Shown: piece by piece, positions 27,873 to 36,489 of the stretch
Layout: every line of letters begins with the position of its first letter
Numbering within the stretch: position 1 is the stretch's first letter
Assembly: GCF_027531025.1 (NCBI RefSeq)
Contig: NZ_JAPZQX010000007.1
Coordinates: forward strand, 1 to 64,000
DNA: 64,000 nucleotides
Reading direction: 5' to 3'
Source: Novosphingobium sp.
GTDB lineage: Bacteria; Pseudomonadota; Alphaproteobacteria; Sphingomonadales; Sphingomonadaceae
Notes under the pieces: generated by a model
Databases searched by the model: none
What the model was told of the DNA's origin: nothing
The model's input: only the letters and a program-made list of their open reading frames with translations
Made by a program: the position numbers and the translations under genes

Positions 27873-29102
27873 ATGCAGCATTACGATGTCCTGATTGTGG
27901 GTGGCGGGCATGGCGGGGCCCAGGCGGCGATCGCGCTGCGCACCCAGGGCTTTGCCGGGTCGATCGCGATCCTGGGGCGCGAGGATGAGCCGCCCTATGA
28001 GCGGCCGCCCCTGTCCAAGGAGTACCTGGCCCGGGAAAAGCCGTTCGAGCGGCTCTATCTGCGCCCGCGCGAATACTGGGCCGACAAGGCGGTGGACCTG
28101 CTGCTGGGGCGGGAGGTGACCGCGGTCGATCCCGCTGCCCGCCAGGTGACCTGCGCCGATGGGGCTGTGCTGGCCTATGGCGAGCTGGTCTGGGCGACCG
28201 GTGGCGATCCGCGCCGGCTGACCTGCCCGGGGGCGGAATTGGCGGGCGTGCACTATGTCCGCACCCGCGCCGATGTCGATGCGCTGATGGCCGAGCTGCC
28301 GGGGGTTACCCGCGCGGTGGTGATCGGCGGGGGCTATATCGGGCTTGAGGCGGCGGCTGTGCTGACCAAGCTGGGCAAGGCGGTGACCCTGATCGAGGCC
28401 CTGCCGCACGTGCTGGCGCGGGTGGCGGGTGAAGACCTCTCGCACTTCTATGAGGCCGAGCACCGCGCCCACGGGGTGGACCTGCGCACCGGCTGCGGGG
28501 TCGAGGCGCTGCTGGGCGAGGGGCGCGTGGCGGGGGTCCGGCTGGCCGATGGCACCGAACTGCCGGGTGACGTGGTGATCGTCGGCATCGGTATCATCCC
28601 CTGCGTCGAGCCGCTGCTGGCCGCCGGGGCCGAGGGCGGCAACGGCGTGCTGGTCGATGGCCAGTGCCGCACCAGCCTGCCCCACGTCTTCGCGATCGGC
28701 GACTGTGCGGCCCATGCCAATGGCTTTGCCGAGGGAGCGGTGATCCGGCTCGAATCGGTCCAGAACGCCAATGACCAGGCGACTGTCGTGGCCAAGGTCA
28801 TCACCGGGCAGGAGGCCAGCTATGGCGCGACGCCGTGGTTCTGGTCGAACCAGTATGACCTCAAGCTGCAGACCGTCGGCCTGTCGACCGGGCACGATGC
28901 CACCGTGCTGCGCGGCGATCCGGCGACCCGCAGCTTTACCGTGGTCTACCTGAAGCAGGGCCAGGCCATCGCGCTCGACTGCGTCAATTGCGCGAAGGAT
29001 TACGCGCAAGGGCGCAAGCTGGTCGAACAGCGGGTGAACGCCGATCCGGCGGCGCTGGCCGACCCGGCAATACCGCTGAAGGAACTGGTCCCCGCCGGTT
29101 GA
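27873..29102 (+). CDS. FAD-dependent NAD(P)H:ferredoxin reductase (rhodocoxin/putidaredoxin reductase type)
   Basis: A 409-residue pyridine nucleotide-disulfide-type reductase. It has an N-terminal FAD dinucleotide fold ([18 protein letters not shown]), a NAD fold ([17 protein letters not shown], about residue 150), the FAD motif [11 protein letters not shown] (about residue 275) and a reductase C-terminal domain ([12 protein letters not shown]). Such proteins reduce a 2Fe-2S ferredoxin that feeds a class I P450. A CYP153-like P450 lies 23 kb away, but no ferredoxin gene is in the window. Start at 27873 because the FAD motif follows at once. Confidence 0.92.
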   Translation: MQHYDVLIVGGGHGGAQAAIALRTQGFAGSIAILGREDEPPYERPPLSKEYLAREKPFERLYLRPREYWADKAVDLLLGREVTAVDPAARQVTCADGAVLAYGELVWATGGDPRRLTCPGAELAGVHYVRTRADVDALMAELPGVTRAVVIGGGYIGLEAAAVLTKLGKAVTLIEALPHVLARVAGEDLSHFYEAEHRAHGVDLRTGCGVEALLGEGRVAGVRLADGTELPGDVVIVGIGIIPCVEPLLAAGAEGGNGVLVDGQCRTSLPHVFAIGDCAAHANGFAEGAVIRLESVQNANDQATVVAKVITGQEASYGATPWFWSNQYDLKLQTVGLSTGHDATVLRGDPATRSFTVVYLKQGQAIALDCVNCAKDYAQGRKLVEQRVNADPAALADPAIPLKELVPAG

Positions 29103-29126
29103 TTTTCGCGGCCATCCGCTTAGGGA

Positions 29127-29144
29127 CTTAATCGAACGATTAAG
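29127..29144. promoter_or_regulatory. Perfect 18-bp palindrome, candidate TetR-type operator
   Basis: CTTAATCGAACGATTAAG is fully self-complementary and lies between the reductase and the SDR gene, 2 bp before the SDR ribosome site (CGGAG). Its CTTAAT half also resembles a -10 box. Length, symmetry and position fit a repressor operator controlling the CoA-ester cluster. I did not find a second copy by eye. Confidence 0.6.
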
Positions 29145-29158
29145 ACGGAGTCGGATGG

Positions 29159-30073
29159 ATGGGCATGCTTGAGGGCAAGGTTGTCGCGGTGACCGGCGCG
29201 GGGCGCGGCGTCGGGCGCGAGATCGCGCTGCTCTGCGCCAAGCATGGCGCGGCGGTGGTGGTCAACGATCCCGGCGTCGGCGGCGGCGGTGAGGGCGGGG
29301 ATGAAGGCCCGGCCCAGGAAACCGTCAACGACATCGTGGCTGCGGGCGGCAAGGCCTGGGCCAACCTCGCCTTCGTGAACGACCCGGCCGGGGCGACCTC
29401 GATCATCGAGGATGCGGTCCAGCGGTTCGGGCGGATCGATGCCGTGGTCAACAACGCCGGGATCCTGCGCGACACGATCTGGCACAAGATGAGCCATGAA
29501 GACTGGCGCGCGGTGATCGACGTGCACCTCAACGGCACCTTCAATGTCTCCAAGGCGGCAACGCCCTATTTCCGCGAGCAGCAATCGGGCAGCTTCATCC
29601 ACTTCACCAGCACCAGCGGCCTGATCGGCAACATCGGCCAGGCCAATTACTCGGCGGCCAAGCTGGGGATCGTCGGCCTGTCGCAGTCGATCGCGCTCGA
29701 CATGGCCCGCGCGGGCGTGCGCTCCAACTGCATCGCGCCCTTCGCCTGGAGCCGGATGACCGCCTCGATCCCGGCCGAAACGCCGGAGCAGAAGCAGCGG
29801 GTCGAACGGCTCAAGACGATGAGCGCGGACAAGATCGCCCCGCTGGTGGTCTACCTCGCCTCGGACGCCAGCCGCGAGGTTACCAACCAGATCTTCTCGG
29901 TCCGCAAGAACGAGATCGTGCTCTACAACAAGCCGCGCCCGATCCGCTCGATGACCAAGCTGGAAGGCTGGACGCCGGAGTCGATCGCTGACGAGTTGAT
30001 CCCCGCCTTCAAGCCCAGCTTCGCCCGGGCAGACGAGGTTTCGGCCCACGTCTTCCCCTACGATCCGATCTGA
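29159..30073 (+). CDS. Short-chain dehydrogenase, multifunctional-enzyme-type 3-hydroxyacyl-CoA dehydrogenase
   Basis: A 304-residue classical SDR. Seen: the NAD-binding TGAGRGVGREIALL, NNAG (about residue 98), and the catalytic Ser/Tyr/Lys in STSG and YSAAK. The long insert after the first strand (NDPGVGGGGEGGDEG) and the C-terminal extension are typical of the dehydrogenase part of peroxisomal HSD17B4-like enzymes. In this cluster it should oxidise a 3-hydroxyacyl-CoA with NAD. The ATG at 29159 has CGGAG 8 nt upstream; MLEGK at 29165 is an alternative. Confidence 0.9.
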   Translation: MGMLEGKVVAVTGAGRGVGREIALLCAKHGAAVVVNDPGVGGGGEGGDEGPAQETVNDIVAAGGKAWANLAFVNDPAGATSIIEDAVQRFGRIDAVVNNAGILRDTIWHKMSHEDWRAVIDVHLNGTFNVSKAATPYFREQQSGSFIHFTSTSGLIGNIGQANYSAAKLGIVGLSQSIALDMARAGVRSNCIAPFAWSRMTASIPAETPEQKQRVERLKTMSADKIAPLVVYLASDASREVTNQIFSVRKNEIVLYNKPRPIRSMTKLEGWTPESIADELIPAFKPSFARADEVSAHVFPYDPI

Positions 30074-30100
30074 TTTGGCCCATCTGAGGAGCACCAGACT

Positions 30101-31276
30101 ATGAACCCCGGCATGGACCCCGAAATCTTCGACCAGTTCATCGAACAGCTGCGCCGCTATGTTCGCGAACGGCTGATCCCGGCTGAGGACGAGGTGATCG
30201 CGCAGGATCGCATCCCCGACGATATCCTGGCCGAAATGCGCGACATGGGCCTGTTCGGGATCACCATCCCCGAAGAGTTCGGCGGCGCCGGCATGAACAT
30301 CAGCCAGTATATCGAGACGGTGAAGCAGCTGAGCTATGCCTCGCCTGCCTATCGCTCGACCATCTCGATCAACATCGGGATGACGGGCTCTGCGATCAAA
30401 AATTTCGGCACGCCCGAACAGAAGGCCGAATGGCTGCCCCGCATCGCCAGCGGCGAGATCGCCTGCTTCGGCCTGACCGAGCCGGGTTCGGGGTCGGACA
30501 GCGCGGCGATGCAGACCTCTGCGGTGCGCGATGGCAACGGCTACAAATTGAACGGCACCAAGCGCTACATCACCAACAGCCCCTCGGCCAAGATCGGCCT
30601 GATCATGGCCCGCACCAGCAAGGAAGCGCTGCCCAAGAACGCGCACGTTTCCTGCTTCATCGTCGACATGACCACGCCCGGCATCACCATCGGCAAGCCC
30701 GACAAGAAGATGGGCCAGTCCGGTGCGCATATCGCCGATGTGATCATGGAAGACGTCCATATCCCCGGCTCGGCGCTGGTCGGGGGCGAGGAAGGGCGCG
30801 GCTTCCAGATCGCGATGCAGAGCCTCGACAACGGGCGGCTTTCGGTCGCCGGGATGAGCGTCGGCATGGGTCGCCGCGCGCTCGATACCGCGATCCGCTA
30901 TGCCACCGAACGCAAGGCCTTTGGCGAGCCGATCGCCAATTTCCAGCTGATTCAGGCCATGCTGGCCGACAGCGAGGCCGAGCTTTACGCCGCCGAATGC
31001 ATGATCGCGGATGCCTGCGCCCGGGCTGACCGGGGCGAGAATATCCAGCGCAAGGCCGCCGCCGCCAAGCTGTTCGCTTCGGAAACCTGCGGCCGCGTCG
31101 CCGATCGCTGCGTCCAGGTCTATGGCGGGGCCGGCTACCTGGCGGAATATCCCGCCGAACGCTTCTTCCGCGATGCCCGCATCCTGCGCATCTACGAAGG
31201 CACCAGCCAAATCATGCAGCTGCAGATCGCCAAGCACCTGCTGCGCGAATTCGCCAGCGAAGGGTCGGTCTGGTAA
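30101..31276 (+). CDS. Acyl-CoA dehydrogenase
   Basis: A 391-residue flavoprotein with complete family motifs: EEFGGAGMN, GLTEPGSGSDSAAMQT (FAD and substrate contact), TKRYITNSP, RKAFGEPIANFQ, QVYGGAGYLAEYPAERFFRDAR and the catalytic Glu in IYEGTSQIMQLQIAKHLL. It should introduce the 2,3 double bond into an acyl-CoA in the pathway coded around it. A GAGGAG ribosome site precedes the ATG. It lies 27 bp after the SDR and 3 bp before the CoA transferase, so one transcript is likely. Confidence 0.94.
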   Translation: MNPGMDPEIFDQFIEQLRRYVRERLIPAEDEVIAQDRIPDDILAEMRDMGLFGITIPEEFGGAGMNISQYIETVKQLSYASPAYRSTISINIGMTGSAIKNFGTPEQKAEWLPRIASGEIACFGLTEPGSGSDSAAMQTSAVRDGNGYKLNGTKRYITNSPSAKIGLIMARTSKEALPKNAHVSCFIVDMTTPGITIGKPDKKMGQSGAHIADVIMEDVHIPGSALVGGEEGRGFQIAMQSLDNGRLSVAGMSVGMGRRALDTAIRYATERKAFGEPIANFQLIQAMLADSEAELYAAECMIADACARADRGENIQRKAAAAKLFASETCGRVADRCVQVYGGAGYLAEYPAERFFRDARILRIYEGTSQIMQLQIAKHLLREFASEGSVW

Positions 31277-31279
31277 GCC

Positions 31280-32512
31280 ATGTACCAGCTGCTCACCGGG
31301 CTCTCGATCGTCGAGGTTTCGTCCTTCGTCGCCTCGCCCACGGCGGGGCTCTACTGCGCCCAGATGGGGGCCGAGGTGATCCGCATCGATGATCGGCGCG
31401 GCGGGCTCGATTACAAGCGCTACATGATGACCCGCGAAGGCCGCTCGCTCTCGTGGGAGAACCTCAACCGCGCCAAGAAAAGCGTCGCGCTTGATCTCCA
31501 GACGGCCGAGGGCCGCGAACTGGCGGTACAGCTGGCGCAAAAGACCGGGCAGCTGATCACCAACCTGCCGCTCGACAGCTTCATGGCCCATGACAGGATC
31601 GCGGCAGGCCGCCCCGATCTCGTTTCGGTGCGGATCATGGGCTGGCACGACGGGCGCCAGGCAATGGACTTCACGGTCAATGCCGCCTCGGGCTATCCGC
31701 TGATGAACGGGCCGGAGGAATGGGATCCCGCAACGGCCCCCCCGGTCAACCAGATCCTGCCAGCCTGGGATTTCATCACCGGGGCCTATTGCGCCTTTGC
31801 CCTGCTGGCCGGGCTGCGCCACCGCGATGCCACCGGCGAGGGCAGCGAACTGCGCGTGCCGCTGGGCGACGTGGCGATCGGCACCGCCTTCAACGCCGGG
31901 GCGGCGGCGGAAATGCTTTATCGCGGGGCTGACCGCGAACGCATCGGCAATGCCATCTGGGGCGCTTTTGGCCGCGATTTCCGCAGCCGCGATGGCCACC
32001 GCTTCATGGTCGCGGCGCTCACCCCCAAGCAGTGGAAGGCCACGGTCGAAGCCTTTGGCCTCGCCGATGCGGTCGCCGCGCTGGAAGCGGAACTGGGCGT
32101 CAGTTTCCTGGCCAGCGATCACGAACGCTTCGTCCACCGCCACCGCCTGTTCGACCTGTTCCAGCAGGCCGCCGACGGCTTTGACTATGCCGACCTGGCC
32201 GCGCGGCTGACCAAGGCCGGGGCCACGTTCGAGCGCTATCGCACCATGTACGAGATGGCCCGCGATCCGGAACTGGTCACGGGCAACCCGCTGTTCGGGC
32301 CTTCCCCCGCCAATCCCAGCGGCTTCGAATATCCCGCCACCCGCAGCTTCGCCAATATCCCGGACCGCCCGGCCGGCGATCCCAAGGCCGCGCCCTACCT
32401 TGGCGAACACAGCGAGGAAGTGCTGGCCGAGCGGCTGGGGCTGTCCTCGGGCCAGATCGCCGCGCTGATCGATCGCGGCGTGGTGGCCACCAGCGACCGC
32501 GACCGTGGCTGA
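31280..32512 (+). CDS. CaiB/BaiF family (class III) CoA transferase
   Basis: A 410-residue family III CoA transferase. Seen: the N-terminal Rossmann-like start (GLSIVEVSSFVASPTAGLYCAQMGAEVIRID), the CoA-binding NRAKKSVALDL, and a conserved Asp in AMDFTVNAASG, about residue 130-140, where the catalytic Asp of the family lies. It would activate or exchange the CoA ester of the cluster substrate, or act as a racemase; the family includes both. It is followed by an intrinsic terminator and looks like the last gene of this transcript. Confidence 0.9.
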   Translation: MYQLLTGLSIVEVSSFVASPTAGLYCAQMGAEVIRIDDRRGGLDYKRYMMTREGRSLSWENLNRAKKSVALDLQTAEGRELAVQLAQKTGQLITNLPLDSFMAHDRIAAGRPDLVSVRIMGWHDGRQAMDFTVNAASGYPLMNGPEEWDPATAPPVNQILPAWDFITGAYCAFALLAGLRHRDATGEGSELRVPLGDVAIGTAFNAGAAAEMLYRGADRERIGNAIWGAFGRDFRSRDGHRFMVAALTPKQWKATVEAFGLADAVAALEAELGVSFLASDHERFVHRHRLFDLFQQAADGFDYADLAARLTKAGATFERYRTMYEMARDPELVTGNPLFGPSPANPSGFEYPATRSFANIPDRPAGDPKAAPYLGEHSEEVLAERLGLSSGQIAALIDRGVVATSDRDRG

Positions 32513-32552
32513 GGCCATGGCCCCGATCCTGTCCTGCACGGTCCTGTCCTAC

Positions 32553-32581
32553 ATGGCCCGGCCGTGGCATGATCGGGCCAT
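32553..32581. repeat. 8-bp inverted repeat between CoA transferase and thiolase
   Basis: ATGGCCCG and CGGGCCAT flank a 13-nt loop, 40 bp after the CoA transferase stop. It may form a 3' mRNA hairpin ahead of the terminator. Confidence 0.5.
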
Positions 32582-32618
32582 GCCTGCCCGCTGCCTTGCC
32601 TCGACCAAATCCGCCGTG

Positions 32619-32647
32619 ACCGGGCCTTTGCACCCGGCCGGTTTTTT
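32619..32647 (+). terminator. Intrinsic terminator after the CoA transferase
   Basis: ACCGG and CCGGT arms (or the inner CCGGG / CCCGG pairing) run directly into a run of six T. This is the clearest rho-independent terminator in the window. It separates the SDR transcript from the thiolase transcript. Confidence 0.7.
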
Positions 32648-32701
32648 CGCGCCTGAACTGTGGTCCAGGCGGTCCAGGCGCCCCTAACGAGAGACGAACC
32701 G

Positions 32702-33922
32702 ATGCCCCAACCCAGCTTACGCCGTGCAGCCATCGTCGCCCCGATCCGTACCGCCGTCGGCAAGTTCGGCGGGTCGCTCGCCCCGCTGACCGCCGGTCAG
32801 CTCGGCGCGACGATCCTGAAGGCGCTGATGGAGCGCACGAAGATCGATCCGACCCGCGTTGATGACGTGATCTTCGCGCAAGGCTATGGCAATGGCGAGG
32901 CGCCGTGCATCTCGCACTGGTCCTGGCTGCTGGCCGGCCTGCCCGAGGAAGTGCCCGGCTATCAGCTTGACCGGCGCTGCGGCTCGGGCCTCCAGGCGAT
33001 CGTCAATGCGGCGATGATGGTCCAGACCGGGGTGTCCGACGTGGTCGTGGCCGGTGGCTGCGAGTCCATGTCGAATGTCGAGCATTACACCACCGAACTG
33101 CGCAAAGGCGTGCGCGCCGGGAACCTCACGCTGCATGACCGGCTGACCCGCGGCCGCGTGATGAGCCAGCCGATCGAACGCTATGGCTTGATCAGCGGCA
33201 TGATCGAGACGGCCGAGAACCTGGCCAAGGACTGGAACATCAGCCGCGAGGCCTGCGATGCCTATGCCGCGCGCAGCCACCAGCGCGCCGCCGCCGCCTG
33301 GGCCAATGGGCTGTTCGCCGATGAACTGGTGCCGGTGGAAATTCCCCAGAAGAAGGGCGATCCGGTGATCTTCGCCCATGACGAGGGTTACCGTGCCGAC
33401 GCCTCCATGGAAACGCTGGGCAAGCTGAAGGCGCTCGAAGGCGGCGTGGTGACGGCGGGCAATGCCAGCCAGCAGAACGATGCCGCGGCCGCCTGCCTGG
33501 TCGTGGCCGAAGACAAGCTGGACGAGCTGGGGCTGGAGCCGATTGCCTGGTTCCATTCCTGGGCGGCGGCGGGCTGCGATCCCAGCCGGATGGGCTTTGG
33601 CCCGGTTCCGGCGACCGAGCGGCTGTTCGCGAAGAACGGTCTGTCGTGGAACGATATCGGCCTGATCGAGCTGAACGAGGCTTTCGCGCCGCAGGTGCTG
33701 GCCTGCCTCAAGGGCTGGGGCTGGGCTGACGATGACAGTCGGCATGACCTGCTCAACGTCAACGGCTCGGGCATCTCGCTGGGCCACCCGATTGGCGCCA
33801 CCGGGGGCCGCATCCTCGCCAACCTGACCCGCGAAATGCAGCGCCGCGACGTGAAGTATGGCCTCGAAACCATGTGCATCGGCGGCGGCCAGGGCATCGC
33901 GGCGGTGTTCGAGAAGGCCTGA
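32702..33922 (+). CDS. Acetyl-CoA acetyltransferase / 3-ketoacyl-CoA thiolase
   Basis: A 406-residue thiolase that cleaves a 3-ketoacyl-CoA with CoA, or the reverse. All catalytic signatures are present: nucleophilic Cys in DRRCGSGLQAI (about residue 91), NEAFAPQ, GHPIGATGGR with the catalytic His, and CIGGGQG with the second Cys. Start at 32702 because MPQPSLRRAAIVAPIRTAVGK begins the fold. TGA is followed 3 bp later by the methylsuccinyl-CoA-dehydrogenase-like gene. Confidence 0.94.
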   Translation: MPQPSLRRAAIVAPIRTAVGKFGGSLAPLTAGQLGATILKALMERTKIDPTRVDDVIFAQGYGNGEAPCISHWSWLLAGLPEEVPGYQLDRRCGSGLQAIVNAAMMVQTGVSDVVVAGGCESMSNVEHYTTELRKGVRAGNLTLHDRLTRGRVMSQPIERYGLISGMIETAENLAKDWNISREACDAYAARSHQRAAAAWANGLFADELVPVEIPQKKGDPVIFAHDEGYRADASMETLGKLKALEGGVVTAGNASQQNDAAAACLVVAEDKLDELGLEPIAWFHSWAAAGCDPSRMGFGPVPATERLFAKNGLSWNDIGLIELNEAFAPQVLACLKGWGWADDDSRHDLLNVNGSGISLGHPIGATGGRILANLTREMQRRDVKYGLETMCIGGGQGIAAVFEKA

Positions 33923-33925
33923 GCC

Positions 33926-35509
33926 TTGGACAGCATCGACCTCGGCAAGGTGCTGGGCGCGGCGCAGGGCTATCGCGACCTCGCCCGCGCGGCGGTGGCG
34001 GAGATCCCCGCCACCAACCAGCGCGCCCATCACGGCTTTGCCTGGATCGCCACCAGCGTTGCCGCGCTGGAGGCCGTGGCGGACTGGCTCGCAGCCAATG
34101 GCGGCGGGACCGGGCTGGACCGCCAGGTCGCGCTGCTGGGTTTTGCCGAGACGGTCGCCCAGCTGACCGGCGGCCTGCCGATGGGGCAGAACGAGCTGCT
34201 GCGCCCGGGCGACCTGGGGCTGGGCCCGGCGGCGCGCGACCTGGCTCATGCCTGTGCTGACCTGGTCGAGGGCGATCATGCCGCTACCCGCGCCGCTGTC
34301 GCCGCCGCGCTGGCGGCAGGGCAATGGCTCAGCGAAGGGCTGCACGATCCCGAACTCGACACGATCCGGGACCAGTTCCGCCGCTTTACCGAGGCGGAAG
34401 TGCTGCCCCATGCCCACAAGTGGCACCTGGCCAATGCCCTGATCCCCGATGCGACGGTGCAGGCGATGGCGGACCTCGGCACCTTCGGCGCGACCATCCC
34501 CGAGGAGTTCGGGGGACTTGGCCTGTCCAAGCTGGTGATGTGCCTGATCACCGAGGAGCTGTCGCGCGGGTGGATCGGCGCGGGCTCGCTCGGCACCCGC
34601 AGCGAGATCGCGGGCGAACTGATCGCGATGGGCGGAACGGCCGAGCAGAAGCAATACTGGCTGCCCCGGATCGCCAGCGGCGAAGTGCTGCCGACTGCGG
34701 TTTTCACCGAACCCGATACCGGATCGGACCTTGGTTCGCTGCAGACCCGGGCGCGGTTCGATGGGGATGAATGGGTGATCGACGGGGCCAAGACCTGGAT
34801 CACCCATGCCAGCCGGTCTGACCTGATGACCCTGCTGTGCCGGACGCTGCCCGACGCCAAGGGGTACTCGGGCCTGTCGATGCTGCTGGTGCCCAAGCCG
34901 CGCGGGACCGATGCCGACCCCTTCCCGGCCGAGGGGATGAGCGGGAGCGAGATCGAGGTGCTGGGCTATCGCGGGATGCGCGAATATGCGCTGCAGTTCG
35001 ATGGCCTGCGCGCGCCGGGCCACGCCCTGCTGGGCGGCGAACAGGGGCAGGGCTTCAAGCAGCTGATGCGAACCTTCGAAGCCGCCCGGATCCAGACCGC
35101 CGCCCGCGCCGTGGGCGTGGCCAAGCGCGCGCTGGAGCTGGGGCTGGACTATGCGCTCAGCCGCAAGCAGTTCGGCCAGGCGCTGGTCCACTTCCCGCGC
35201 GTGGCCGACAAGCTGGCGATGAGCCTGGCCGATTTCGTGCTCTCGCGTGAGCTGACCTATGCTGCCGCGCGGGCCAAGGACACCGGCAAGCGCTGCGATA
35301 TCGAGGCGGGGATGGCCAAGCTGCTGGCAGCGCGCGCCGCCTGGGCCAATGCCGATGCGAGCCTGCAGATCCACGGCGGCAACGGTTATGCGCTGGAATA
35401 CGAGATCAGCCGCGTGCTGTGCGATGCGCGCATCCTCAATATCTTTGAAGGCGCGGCCGAGATCCAGGCCCAGGTGATCGCGCGCGGCCTGCTGGAAGGG
35501 CGGAACTGA
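33926..35509 (+). CDS. Acyl-CoA dehydrogenase with N-terminal extension, (2S)-methylsuccinyl-CoA dehydrogenase-like
   Basis: A 527-residue protein: about 145 extra N-terminal residues precede a full acyl-CoA dehydrogenase. The extension (AHHGFAWIATSVAALEAVADW, LTGGLPMGQNEL) resembles that of Mcd, the methylsuccinyl-CoA dehydrogenase of the ethylmalonyl-CoA pathway. The dehydrogenase part has FTEPDTGSDLGSLQTRA, RKQFGQALVHF, QIHGGNGYALEYEISRVLCDAR and the catalytic Glu in IFEGAAEIQ. The start codon is probably TTG, 3 bp after the thiolase stop. No other ethylmalonyl-CoA gene is in the window, so the substrate may be a related branched or dicarboxylic acyl-CoA. Confidence 0.86.
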   Translation: MDSIDLGKVLGAAQGYRDLARAAVAEIPATNQRAHHGFAWIATSVAALEAVADWLAANGGGTGLDRQVALLGFAETVAQLTGGLPMGQNELLRPGDLGLGPAARDLAHACADLVEGDHAATRAAVAAALAAGQWLSEGLHDPELDTIRDQFRRFTEAEVLPHAHKWHLANALIPDATVQAMADLGTFGATIPEEFGGLGLSKLVMCLITEELSRGWIGAGSLGTRSEIAGELIAMGGTAEQKQYWLPRIASGEVLPTAVFTEPDTGSDLGSLQTRARFDGDEWVIDGAKTWITHASRSDLMTLLCRTLPDAKGYSGLSMLLVPKPRGTDADPFPAEGMSGSEIEVLGYRGMREYALQFDGLRAPGHALLGGEQGQGFKQLMRTFEAARIQTAARAVGVAKRALELGLDYALSRKQFGQALVHFPRVADKLAMSLADFVLSRELTYAAARAKDTGKRCDIEAGMAKLLAARAAWANADASLQIHGGNGYALEYEISRVLCDARILNIFEGAAEIQAQVIARGLLEGRN

Positions 35510-36360
35510 TGAGCGACTTTGCCGCCTGGATCGGGCGCGAGGAACACCGCGCCGACCGCGCCGACCCCGGCCTCTTCGCGCGCTGGTGCGCCACGCTGGA
35601 CCGCGCTGCGCCCGCTGGCGGCACGGTGCCGCAGGGCTTCCACTGGTGCTTGTGCACGCCCGACGCGCCGACCGCCGCGCTCGGCCCCGATGGCCACCCG
35701 CGCCGCGATGACCGTCCGGACAGCTTCCTGCCTCCGGTGCCGCTGCCGCGCCGGATGTGGGCCTCCAGCAAAGTCGAATTCCTCGCGCCGCTGACCGTCG
35801 GCGAGGCGGTGACACGGACCTCGCGCGTCGCCTCGATCACCGAGAAGAGCGGCGGCAGCGGGCGGCTGGTCTTCGTCGAAGTCGCGCATGAGACGTCGGG
35901 CGAGCAGGGCCTCGCCGTGCGCGAGGTTCAGTCGCTGGTCTATCGCGAACCGGCCGCGCCGGGCACGCCGCCCGCTCCGCCGCCGCTGGGCGAAGGTCGC
36001 TTCGATCCCGCCGGGTGGGATCAGCACCGCGTGCTGGAGCCCGGCGCGCCGCTGCTGTTCCGCTTCTCGGCGCTGACCTTCAACTCGCACCGCATCCATT
36101 ATGACGCGCCCTATGCCGTGGGTGAGGAAGGCTATCGCGGGCTGGTGGTGCACGGGCCACTGACGGCCACGCTGCTGCTTGACCTTGCGCAGCGGGCGCT
36201 GGGGGACAATGCGCTGCGCAGCTTTGCCTTCCGCGGCCTCAGCCCGGCCGTGGCGGACGAACCGCTGCACCTGGTGATGCGCGGGGCTGGCGATGGGATC
36301 GAGCTGGGGGCATTCGCGGCCGATGGCCGCCAGGTGATGAGCGCGAGCGCGGCGGCTTAA
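35509..36360 (+). CDS. MaoC/HTD2-like double hot-dog hydratase (mesaconyl-C4-CoA or itaconyl-CoA hydratase type)
   Basis: A 283-residue protein with two hot-dog halves. The N-terminal half (PPVPLPRRMWASSKVEFLAPL) and the C-terminal half with the hydratase residues in FSALTFNSHRIHYDAPYA are as in HTD2-like and mesaconyl-C4-CoA hydratases. It should add water to an unsaturated CoA ester. The start overlaps the dehydrogenase stop by 1 bp (TGATG), which suggests that the dehydrogenase product is its substrate. Confidence 0.82.
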   Translation: MSDFAAWIGREEHRADRADPGLFARWCATLDRAAPAGGTVPQGFHWCLCTPDAPTAALGPDGHPRRDDRPDSFLPPVPLPRRMWASSKVEFLAPLTVGEAVTRTSRVASITEKSGGSGRLVFVEVAHETSGEQGLAVREVQSLVYREPAAPGTPPAPPPLGEGRFDPAGWDQHRVLEPGAPLLFRFSALTFNSHRIHYDAPYAVGEEGYRGLVVHGPLTATLLLDLAQRALGDNALRSFAFRGLSPAVADEPLHLVMRGAGDGIELGAFAADGRQVMSASAAA

Positions 36361-36489
36361 CCTTTCGGCAACCTGCCACGCCGATAAGGCGGGCATGGCC
36401 AAAGCTGTCGCCCTTGCTGTTGCCCGCTCCGACGAAGCGCTCCGCACGCTGATCGTTTGCGGTTGCGCGTTGGCCTTGATCCTGGCCCG

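Noticed and set aside
29120..32539. 1139-codon antisense frame across the SDR, acyl-CoA dehydrogenase and CoA transferase genes
   Set aside because: It spans three well-supported genes and their intergenic gaps, with low-complexity His/Arg/Asp-rich translation.
32717..35815. 1032-codon antisense frame over the thiolase cluster
   Set aside because: A shadow of real genes for the same reason; no recognisable fold.
33926..36360. A complete ethylmalonyl-CoA pathway
   Set aside because: Only an Mcd-like and a hydratase-like gene are present; crotonyl-CoA carboxylase/reductase, mutase and lyase genes are absent from the window.
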